Below the pieces are notes generated by a model. The model did not search any database and was not told the DNA's origin. It saw only the letters and a program-made list of their open reading frames with translations. Positions 7,801 through 13,107 of a stretch of 24,578 nucleotides of DNA are shown here, piece by piece; within the stretch, counting starts at the first letter, position 1; the number at the start of each line of letters is the position of its first letter. Origin of the DNA: Bacillota bacterium. Lineage in GTDB: Bacteria; Bacillota; Clostridia; Acetivibrionales; DSM-1351. Location: assembly GCA_023436485.1 (NCBI GenBank), contig JAEZIU010000048.1, positions 1 through 24,578 of the forward strand, read 5' to 3'. The position numbers and the translations under genes are program-made.

Positions 7801-10092
7801 GTTTTTACTGCAAACAGCCAGCAACATACCTTCCCTGTAGCGTTCCAACATGAACTCCTGCAGTCTTTTAAAGGGTTCACTTATTATCACCCCCTGGGTT
7901 CCTTCTTCTCCACATACACCTTTCCATAGGGTATTGTCACAGTCAAGTACTATAACCTTGAAATTCTGCTTTCTCCAAGCACATATCTGTCTAGCGGCTA
8001 AAGTTCCTAAAGCACTGAAATACATATCACTGAAAGGCATATGTGCTTCAGTATCTTTTAGGGAATCGAACACTGTATCAATAGCAAACTGTTCATCCAG
8101 ATTCTCACAGTCCATTACATATACATTTTCCATATCCTCCAAAGCCTGTTTCCATCTATTGTTCATATCTTCTATGTATTCACTTACTCTTTGACTTATA
8201 TTTGAATACTGGCAGACAGGAAACACCGCAACAAAATAAGGTATCAATTTTACTTTTGATTTTAAAATACTTATAAGGTAGCTATAGTTCTCTTCAAGCT
8301 TTTTAATCTGTTCAGCATCACCTGACATATCGTTTCTTAGCCAGTCTTCAAAACGGATCAGCAGGATATTTGCACCGTCATTTACGGAAACAAGGCTTGT
8401 TTCATCTAATAGCTGCTGAAATACCTGGTTGTACGGTGCAAAAACCACCTCATTCTTAACGCTGAATTGTTTGCACCACCAGTTTATATAATCTTCAACA
8501 GGCTCAGCTGTAAAGGTTGCTGCAACAGCTATTTTCAGCTTATATATTTTTTTAATGTCCTCTTGAGTGAAAATCGGAAGCTGTTTAATTTTTTGCTCCT
8601 GATTTTCTACTATACATTCTAATGTCGTAACTAAATGCCTTGCCATACTTCTGATAGTAGAAGAATCAAAAATTGACAGATTATAGTCAAAGCCTCCCTT
8701 TAACCCTTCCTGTGTTTCAGTAAGTTGTATCCTTAAATCAAATGGAGCCATACCGCTTTCTATATCAAGAGGCTGCATTGTTACTCCAGGAAGCTCCAAG
8801 TCCACTTTTTGAGTGTTTTGAAGTATAAACATAACCTGGAAAAACGGATTTACCCCATCTTCTCTTGGGGGTTTCAGTTCCTCCACCATCTTGTCAAAAG
8901 GTAGTTCCTGATATGTAAATGCATCGTAGGTGGTTTTCTTTACTCTTTCCAGTATCTCTGAAAAACTGCTTTCCCCGTCAATTCGGGTACTCAATGCAAG
9001 AGTATTCATAAAAAATCCCACTGAACGTTCAATTTCTTTTCTGTTTCGGTTTGCTACAACAGTTCCTATACAAATATCCTGCTGTCCCGAGTACCTGTGA
9101 AGCAAAGTCTTAAAGGCAGCTAGAATCAATATGAACTGGGTGACACTTTTGTTTTTACAAATAATATTTATGTTTTTTGTAAGTTCAAGTGGTATTACTA
9201 TGGGTTCATATCCGCCCTCGAAAGTTCGTACAGCAGGTCTTTCACGATCCAGTGGAAGTTTTAAGGTGCTTGTATTTGCCAGCTTTTTTTCCCAATAGTC
9301 CAGCAAATTATCCAAAAGCTCTCCCTGCAGCCTGTTTTTTTCCCAGTATGCATAATCCGCAAATTGTATTAAAGGCAGCGGCAGTATCTGCCCCACGCCC
9401 TGTATACCGGCTTTGTATAAATTGAACAGCTCCCCTACCAATACCGTATTTGACCAGCCGTCTGATATTATATGGTGTATAACCATAGTTAACACATATT
9501 CCTCTTTACCAATTATAAACAGGTGAAAACGGAATAAGGGACCTGTTTCCAGATTAAAGCCCCTCCTTGATTCTTCTTTTAAAAGGTCTTTAAGACGGAC
9601 TTCATCAACGCTATTCTCTAAGTATGTTTTATAAAGCTCTGCTTTTAATTCAGCTTTTACAATCTGAACGGGATTTCCATCAATACTTCCGAAGGTAGTC
9701 CTCAAGGCTTCATGTCTAATTACCAGTTCATTTATTGCATTCTCAATAGCATTGATGTCAAGTGTACCCGTTATTTTTACAGCATTTGATATATTAAAAG
9801 CAGGATTTTCTTTTACTAGCTGATCGTAAAACCACATGGACTGCTGCGAATAGGAGAGTGGAAATTCCGTTATGCTATCTCTGGGAGCCTGCGGAATTTG
9901 TTCATTATTTGAACTTGTTTCCATTTTTAATTTTTTAAGAAACTCTATTATTTCATGTTTATTTTGAGATATTTCAGCAAGTAATGTTTTGTTTACCACT
10001 CCTTTTGGAGCCTGATACTTTAATTCATCCTTGTCCAACCATAAATTGACTCCCATATTACGCAGTCTTGACAGAAATTGTATAACAGACAT
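1885..10092 (-). CDS. Multimodular NRPS: TubC docking-C-FkbH-PCP-C-A(Ser)-PCP-E-like
   Basis: The protein has about 2735 residues. Domains in order: TubC-type N-terminal docking domain (1-55); condensation (77-497, HHIISDG at 206-212); FkbH-like glyceryl loading domain (517-1047); carrier (LGGHSL, Ser1179); second condensation (1240-1662, HHIISDG at 1372-1378); adenylation (1692-2197, YTSGSTGKPKG); carrier (IGGDSL, Ser2242); C-terminal epimerase-like domain (2292-2722). There is no thioesterase. The adenylation pocket reads D-V-W-H-F-S-L-I-D-K, the serine code. The start is placed at the second ATG (10092), because the AGGAG at 10102-10106 touches the first ATG (10101) but stands 9 bases from the second; the docking domain also begins naturally at MSVIQFL. 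The gene follows the KS-ACP protein closely and should receive its chain through the docking domain. Odd points are FkbH in place of an A domain, two near-identical C domains, and a substituted residue in the E motif. Confidence 0.95.
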   Translation of the reverse strand: MSVIQFLSRLRNMGVNLWLDKDELKYQAPKGVVNKTLLAEISQNKHEIIEFLKKLKMETSSNNEQIPQAPRDSITEFPLSYSQQSMWFYDQLVKENPAFNISNAVKITGTLDINAIENAINELVIRHEALRTTFGSIDGNPVQIVKAELKAELYKTYLENSVDEVRLKDLLKEESRRGFNLETGPLFRFHLFIIGKEEYVLTMVIHHIISDGWSNTVLVGELFNLYKAGIQGVGQILPLPLIQFADYAYWEKNRLQGELLDNLLDYWEKKLANTSTLKLPLDRERPAVRTFEGGYEPIVIPLELTKNINIICKNKSVTQFILILAAFKTLLHRYSGQQDICIGTVVANRNRKEIERSVGFFMNTLALSTRIDGESSFSEILERVKKTTYDAFTYQELPFDKMVEELKPPREDGVNPFFQVMFILQNTQKVDLELPGVTMQPLDIESGMAPFDLRIQLTETQEGLKGGFDYNLSIFDSSTIRSMARHLVTTLECIVENQEQKIKQLPIFTQEDIKKIYKLKIAVAATFTAEPVEDYINWWCKQFSVKNEVVFAPYNQVFQQLLDETSLVSVNDGANILLIRFEDWLRNDMSGDAEQIKKLEENYSYLISILKSKVKLIPYFVAVFPVCQYSNISQRVSEYIEDMNNRWKQALEDMENVYVMDCENLDEQFAIDTVFDSLKDTEAHMPFSDMYFSALGTLAARQICAWRKQNFKVIVLDCDNTLWKGVCGEEGTQGVIISEPFKRLQEFMLERYREGMLLAVCSKNNEADVWDVFDNNKGMLLKKEHFVSWRINWQSKADNIREIAHELNLGIDSFIFIDDSPMECTEVMIKLPEVLTLNLPEDAEQIPGYLQHVWAFDRFKVTAEDTQRTQMYIAEKERKQMQESVQSLDGFIKGLELKMSMNPIEDSQYMRAAQLTHRTNQFNLSTIRRTEEELRLLTSLPGSGCHVIEVMDRFGDYGLVGVIISKENGDKLFIDTFLLSCRVLGRRIEDAILVGLKKLCIKNGAKILEAEFRPTEKNMPFKHFLEKSGWKSIEEGSGFSRYQLDIEAIPEHENMVECYYDSKFESVKSMGEESKYESVYIKKEKEHTSVNNGWRVLSVNREMLLHKAYLLPLENASGKCLTELPVHGTGVAKIAGTKQEEYKAPENKTQKILAEIWQEILGVENIGVNDDFFRLGGHSLTAVSIISRLRDRFHKYIPLQWIIENRTIAQLEKLIGEIEETYNSDDAQDHISRVCDETKEFPLSFSQQSMWFYDQINKGNAVFNLSSAVRISGGLNIEILKQTLENAVMSHEALRTTFKSINGSPVQVINDRVYVEINEIDLTYLKKGNEEEIRKLLKQEARYIFNLEKGPLFRFCLFLLNGNEYIFSMTTHHIISDGWSNTIIVEEFLRNYTKLTNSQDIEIKSLPIRFADYAIWERNRFTGEKLDKLMGYWKKQLENPTTLELPADKARPKSRTYEGGFESIVIPEKLVPELRKLSNDRGATMFMLILAAFQTLLHRYSGQNDIFTGTVVANRNRTEIENTVGPFINTLVLRTDFEEDPEFLSLLSKVKKITLEAYEHQELPFDKMLEEMRLERDLSRAPLFQVMFILHNNKKAELELDGMKITEIDVASDMAPFDLRLQLTETEKGIKGGFDYNISLFEPSTIKEISQHLIKLLENIVQKPNEKVSRLEYITETEKRQILSDFNNTNADYPDHKVIYEYLEEQAGKDSTNTAVIFKNKTLSYGELNFRANILARLLQENGVGRESIAAVMMERSLEMIIAIMAIQKTGGAYLPVDPHFPADRIDYILKDSNTGILLTHKEFGDFKIPQNIKKINLDLIDLSVGEQSNLPLVATPENIAYVIYTSGSTGKPKGTLIEHRSLVNRLNWMQKKYPLGKNDIILQKTPYTFDVSVWEMFWWSMAGAKVCFLEPGAEKDPGKIVETIEKNNITVIHFVPSMLGIFLEYLNQTGEASRVAGLKQVFASGEALTPSQVKAFKSLLSKNGTKLANLYGPTEATIDVSYFDCDTVTELDSIPIGKPIDNTKLLILDKNMQLQPVGIAGELCIGGIGLAREYLNKPELTNEKFVQNPYQPNRRLYRTGDLAKWRRDGNIEYLGRMDFQVKIRGLRIELGEIEKQLTAHPEVKECVVIAWRKGEGDIQLVAYVICENSTRVEQGVLQSFLEKSLPEYMVPRIYVFMEIMPLSPNGKIDRKALPTPVILTDRVYTAPRNDTEKQLADIWQKILGIGRIGINDNFFEIGGDSLKAMETNILLKKQGLQLEIKDLFEGQTIANLSGLVKYSEKIDIEEPVTGEIGLLPTQKGFFRKTRTDINHWNISVMMYKKDRFDVNIIKKAFTKIIEQHDALRINFRIDGDKITQYNRGIDGELLEINIFDCTADEDDTTNMDNKAYAIHRSINLTEGPLVKLALFRRHDGDHLLLVTHHLLCDGLSLMTILEDAAAAYNQLQRNEIISLPPKTSSLKEWSERIYAYSNSSEFLKEIDYWRKIENTPIALLPKDTTFSEERHKYDVAINETLLSENETKVLIKNVNQSLDTDVKDLLATAFGAAVKEWTGTNNILIDYKIHGRENIFDGIDVSRTVGWFATEFPAVLDMSKLEDLPTQIISIRDMFRNVPGRGLGYETLREVTLPENKKELKLNLHPEILFNYSGDFAGRTNEDFQGFSISPLYKNLNESPESERKYTLIIELMILEGNLNVTLHYNKHQYYESTMKELLDILKKYLYEITKLGTESKFQKER
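1927..3219 (-). other. C-terminal epimerization-like domain with altered catalytic motif
   Basis: Epimerase-type landmarks are present: HHLLCDGLSL, SRTVGWFATEFP, PGRGLGYETLRE and PEILFNYSGDF. They identify the domain as E rather than an ordinary C domain. However, the EGHGRE block reads KIHGRE, with Lys (codon 2410-2412) where the family has Glu. Counting from the second His of HHxxxDG, this Lys falls 139 residues on, the same spacing as His753 to Glu892 in GrsA. The usual DGxSW Trp is Leu. If that Glu is needed here too, serine would stay L. The domain may instead serve as a handover or structural element. Confidence 0.8.
3502..5019 (-). other. Adenylation domain predicted for serine
   Basis: Core motifs are complete: YTSGSTGKPKG, FDVSVWEMF, LYGPTEATID, YRTGDLAKW and the late NGKIDRK Lys. 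The specificity positions read in order from FDVSVW, VIHFVP, FASGEA and LYGPTEATID give D-V-W-H-F-S-L-I-D plus K. This matches the well-known serine code (EntF type). Serine is a firm prediction; its final stereochemistry depends on the questionable E-like domain. Confidence 0.85.
5107..6375 (-). repeat. Condensation domain C2, copy of C1 within the same gene
   Basis: It is strongly similar to the domain at 8602-9864: both carry SQQSMWFYDQ, HEALRTTF, THHIISDGWSNT or IHHIISDGWSNT, FADYAxWExNR, TVVANRNR and MAPFDLR. Short nucleotide blocks are identical too, such as aaccacatggact at both domain starts. It looks like an intragenic duplication. The active site is intact. Confidence 0.8.
6952..8544 (-). 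other. FkbH-like glyceryl-loading domain inside an NRPS
   Basis: It holds a HAD-type phosphatase core with nucleophile motif VLDCDNTLW (D717, D719 in the 2735-residue numbering) and FIFIDDSP. A GNAT-like half carries LTHRTNQFNLS and LLSCRVLGRRIE; its Cys981 is the expected acyl-carrying cysteine. An N-terminal SGNH-like part includes FAPYNQVFQQLL. Characterised FkbH proteins dephosphorylate 1,3-bisphosphoglycerate and place D-glyceryl on a carrier. Here the domain sits between C and PCP, exactly where an A domain should be. It is followed by a linker of about 95 residues that I cannot assign. Confidence 0.88.
8602..9864 (-). repeat. Condensation domain C1, copy of C2, preceding FkbH
   Basis: This full-length condensation domain has intact VIHHIISDGWS and is near-identical in many blocks to the one at 5107-6375. 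Its upstream donor should be the ACP of the KS-ACP protein and its acceptor the glyceryl-PCP. The acceptor would offer hydroxyl rather than amine groups. Confidence 0.8.
9928..10092 (-). other. TubC-type N-terminal docking domain
   Basis: The first 55 residues (MSVIQFLSRLRNMGVNLWL, then KYQAPKG and an ISQNKHEIIEFL helix) match the beta-hairpin docking domain of TubC. These domains receive a short acidic tail from the preceding synthase. The upstream protein ends in TEEDMEGGTI, a plausible partner. Confidence 0.8.
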
Positions 10093-10101
10093 TCTAACCA
10101 T

Positions 10102-10106
10102 CTCCT
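10102..10106 (-). promoter_or_regulatory. Ribosome binding site choosing the second ATG of the large NRPS
   Basis: The minus strand reads CAGGAGATGGTTAGAATG. The AGGAG directly abuts the first ATG (10099-10101), too close for initiation, and lies 9 bases from the ATG at 10090-10092. The latter is preferred, which shortens the protein by 3 residues. Confidence 0.75.
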
Positions 10107-10110
10107 GAAA

Positions 10111-13107
10111 TTATATTGTACCGCCTTCCATATCCTCTTCCGTAGCTGCCGCCTCTCCTTCTCCCTGTATCGCCCAGCGGAAGGTTTCAATCATTTCTGC
10201 AACAGCGGCTATAGTTGTAGTCTCCAAAAGCTTGGTCATAGGTATCTGGATATTGAATACCTTGCTCAAATCGGAAGCAACGGCGGCAGCAATCAGTGAA
10301 TGGCCTCCCAGTTCAAAGAAATCGTCGTGTATTCCCAGTTTTTCAAAGCCAAGAACCTTTTTCCAGTGCTCCTCAATAACTTTTTCAACCTCATTACGGG
10401 GCTCAACATAAGGTACATCCAAATCGGGACGAGGCCTTTTACTAAGCTTGTCAGCACCATTCATCGCACTATTAGGGGCTTCTGTCCCCTTTAGTAACAG
10501 TGGTGAAATTTTAAGCTTACCCTCGAACTCTGAGCATAGTTTTTCCAGTTTTTCTCTGAATTCAAGCATATCTTCTATTTGCTTTTTCTTTGCTGATTCA
10601 TCCAAATCTACTGATATTGATATATCTCCCTTTATACACTCTGCAAGAACCTTTTCATCAATTTCTGATTTATCTGATACAGGGAATTCCTGCTCCTTTT
10701 TGTTTTCAGTTCTTACCCCGGGTTCAATCCAATATCTCTGTCTTTCAAAGGGATATGTGGGCAGTGGAATACGATGTCTTTTTTCACTCTCATAGAAATT
10801 ATTCCAAGCAACACGCCCGCCATGTAACCATATTTGACCGATACAATTCAACAGTGCCTCAAAATCCCCTTCCTTCCCTGTAGGTGAAGGCATAGCACTG
10901 ATATATGTTTTTTTATTGTTCCATTCCGTATTGGAGCATAACTTTTCACCTGTTCCGATTTCAACTAATATGAGTTCGTCATCGGAAAGGATTTCCTGTA
11001 AACCCTTAGTAAACATACTGCTGTTACGTTGCTTTATCCAGTAGTCAGGGTTTGCAGCTTCTGAAGCTTCAACCCACTTACCTGTAAGGCTTGAAACAAA
11101 TGGTATCTCAGCTTTATTTATATTTATCGACGATAAAAATTCAGGTAGCTTCTCATCAGTTGAAGCCACAGCCAGAAGTGCATCTTCAAGGGCAAAAACT
11201 CCTGCCAGGCTTGCGGCTACGTACTCACCCACTCCGTCACCTATCATACATTGAGGTTTTACTCCAAGATCAACGCATAATTTTGACAAAGCATATGAGT
11301 TAACAAACATCATCAATTTTTCAGCAGTTGCATCATTTATTGGGGCTTCATTTGAATAAATTATTTTACGTATGTCAGTGTTTAATATTGTTATAAGGAT
11401 TTCGGCGCAATAATCAACGGTCTCTTTATATTTCATTTCCGTATTATATAGCTCTTTGCTTATATTCAAAAACTTCCCGTCCCCCGTAAAAATAAATGCA
11501 ACAGGCCTGTCTTTATGTTTTTGAAAATGTGACTTGACATATTCGGATTCGGGATTTTCAAGCTTGCATTTTAAATCCGCAATATTACTACATACCACCA
11601 TTCGGCGGTGATTAAAGTTTCTTCTGCCCATTGCCTCTGTAAAAGCAATATCCGCCAGGTTTTGGTCAGGATTCTTTTTCAGATATTCAGAAAGGTTTTG
11701 CGTCATTTTATCAAGAGCCGTATCAGTCTTTGCTGACAGACAAATTAGTTGAAGCGGTCTTCCTGAATCATCAGATGACTCTGTAACGGGGGCTTCCTCT
11801 AAAATAACATGAGTATTTGTGCCTCCAATTCCAAAGGAACTAACACCTGCCCTAAGAGGAAAACCTTCAGTTTCCCATTTTGAAAGTTTACTATTTACAT
11901 AAAAGGGGCTGTTTACAAAATCTATCTTTGGGTTTGGTTCCTCAAAGTTAAGACTTGCCGGAATTACCCTGTGTTTCATAGCAAGTGTTGTTTTTATCAT
12001 ACTCACAAGACCACCGGCATTTACAAGATGTCCTATATTGGTTTTAGCAGAGCCGATGGCACAGAATCCCTTTTTGTCTGTGTATGCCCTGAAAGCACTG
12101 TTAAGAGCGGCTATTTCAATAGGATCGCCCAAGTTTGTACCCGTTCCGTGAGCATCTATATATGTAATTGTTTCAGGATTGACACCTGACATTTCTATGG
12201 CCTCAGCAATACATTGGGCCTGACCGTCTACATTTGGGGCAGTATAGCTGTTTTTTGAAGAACCGTCATTGTTTATTCCTGTCCCTTTTATAACCGCATG
12301 TATATAATCTCCGTCAGCAATTGCATCTTCCAATCTCTTCAAGGCAACTATACCCAGTCCGCTTCCGCTCACCGTACCGTTGGCTTTGGAATCAAATGCA
12401 CGGCAGTGTCCGTCGGCAGAGCCTATTCCGCCTTCCTGATAAAAGAAGGCCTCATTTCTTGAAACCTGAAAGCTAACGCCTCCCGCCATAGCAATATCAC
12501 ACTCAAAGTTGTTAAGGCTTTGACAAGCATAATGGACTGCGACCATTGATGAGGAACAAAGAGTATTAACATTAACACTTGGCCCCATTAGGTTCATTTT
12601 GTAGGAAACTTTTGTTGCAAGAAAATCTTGTCCGTTTGCTATCATTATCTTAAATGAACCCAGACTTTCAACCAGTCCCGGATTGGAATACAGATTTCTT
12701 ATCATATATCCGCTTAGGTTTGCACTTGCATAAACTGCGATTCTTCCATCATACAGGTCAGAATTGTACCCGGCACTTTCTAAAACCTCCCATGCACTCT
12801 CCAGAAACAAACGGTGCTGTGGGTCCATTATTTCAGCTTCTCTGGCTGAATAATCAAAAAACTCGGCGTCGAATATGTCCATTCCGTCTAAAATAGCATC
12901 TGCTGCAACATATTTGGGATTATCCAAAAGATGTTCGTCTATACCCATCTTTATTAGTTCATCGTGTTTGAAAAATTTCACAGACTCCACACCATTATAA
13001 AGATTCTCCCAGAACTCGTCCGTATTATTAGCACCCGGGAAACGACCTGCCATACCTATTATGGCTATTGCACCGTCCAGGGAACCGTTTTCTTCAAAAT
13101 TACTCAT
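10111..13107 (-). CDS. Polyketide synthase module KS-degenerate AT-ACP
   Basis: This 998-residue protein extends the chain by one C2 unit without reduction. The ketosynthase (12-440) has Cys184 in TLCSSS, His320 in DAHGTGT and His360 in KTNIGH, so it should be active. A linker follows, then an AT remnant (about 536-745) that has lost its active site. After it come the usual post-AT motif PLPTYPFERQRYW and a charged segment of about 100 residues with a likely coiled coil (KKKQIEDMLEFREKLEKL). The ACP lies at 905-972 (LGGHSL, Ser936). The acidic tail TEEDMEGGTI suits the TubC docking domain of the next protein. The start overlaps the previous stop as TAATG, with GGGGGAG 8 bases upstream. No KR, DH or ER is present, so a beta-keto product is expected. 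Malonyl must come in trans, most likely from the acyltransferase at 641-1879. Confidence 0.95.
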   Translation of the reverse strand: MSNFEENGSLDGAIAIIGMAGRFPGANNTDEFWENLYNGVESVKFFKHDELIKMGIDEHLLDNPKYVAADAILDGMDIFDAEFFDYSAREAEIMDPQHRLFLESAWEVLESAGYNSDLYDGRIAVYASANLSGYMIRNLYSNPGLVESLGSFKIMIANGQDFLATKVSYKMNLMGPSVNVNTLCSSSMVAVHYACQSLNNFECDIAMAGGVSFQVSRNEAFFYQEGGIGSADGHCRAFDSKANGTVSGSGLGIVALKRLEDAIADGDYIHAVIKGTGINNDGSSKNSYTAPNVDGQAQCIAEAIEMSGVNPETITYIDAHGTGTNLGDPIEIAALNSAFRAYTDKKGFCAIGSAKTNIGHLVNAGGLVSMIKTTLAMKHRVIPASLNFEEPNPKIDFVNSPFYVNSKLSKWETEGFPLRAGVSSFGIGGTNTHVILEEAPVTESSDDSGRPLQLICLSAKTDTALDKMTQNLSEYLKKNPDQNLADIAFTEAMGRRNFNHRRMVVCSNIADLKCKLENPESEYVKSHFQKHKDRPVAFIFTGDGKFLNISKELYNTEMKYKETVDYCAEILITILNTDIRKIIYSNEAPINDATAEKLMMFVNSYALSKLCVDLGVKPQCMIGDGVGEYVAASLAGVFALEDALLAVASTDEKLPEFLSSININKAEIPFVSSLTGKWVEASEAANPDYWIKQRNSSMFTKGLQEILSDDELILVEIGTGEKLCSNTEWNNKKTYISAMPSPTGKEGDFEALLNCIGQIWLHGGRVAWNNFYESEKRHRIPLPTYPFERQRYWIEPGVRTENKKEQEFPVSDKSEIDEKVLAECIKGDISISVDLDESAKKKQIEDMLEFREKLEKLCSEFEGKLKISPLLLKGTEAPNSAMNGADKLSKRPRPDLDVPYVEPRNEVEKVIEEHWKKVLGFEKLGIHDDFFELGGHSLIAAAVASDLSKVFNIQIPMTKLLETTTIAAVAEMIETFRWAIQGEGEAAATEEDMEGGTI
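10873..11502 (-). other. Vestigial acyltransferase domain (inactive AT remnant)
   Basis: AT landmarks are recognisable but broken. The GQG block reads IFTGDGKFLN. The nucleophile elbow GHSxGEY reads GDGVGEY (codons 11227-11241), so the Ser is Gly and the His is Asp. LAGVFALEDALL and IPFVSSLTGKW still align, but only about 20 residues separate them. A normal AT has roughly 100 there, including the malonyl-binding Arg and the FHS catalytic His. Total length is near 200 instead of about 300 residues. It cannot catalyse transfer by the known mechanism; it might still dock the trans-AT. Confidence 0.9.

Noticed and set aside
11788..13074. Second ketosynthase as a non-elongating KS
   Set aside because: Cys184, His320 and His360 are all present; the TLCSSS variant of TACSSS alone is not a reason to call it inactive.
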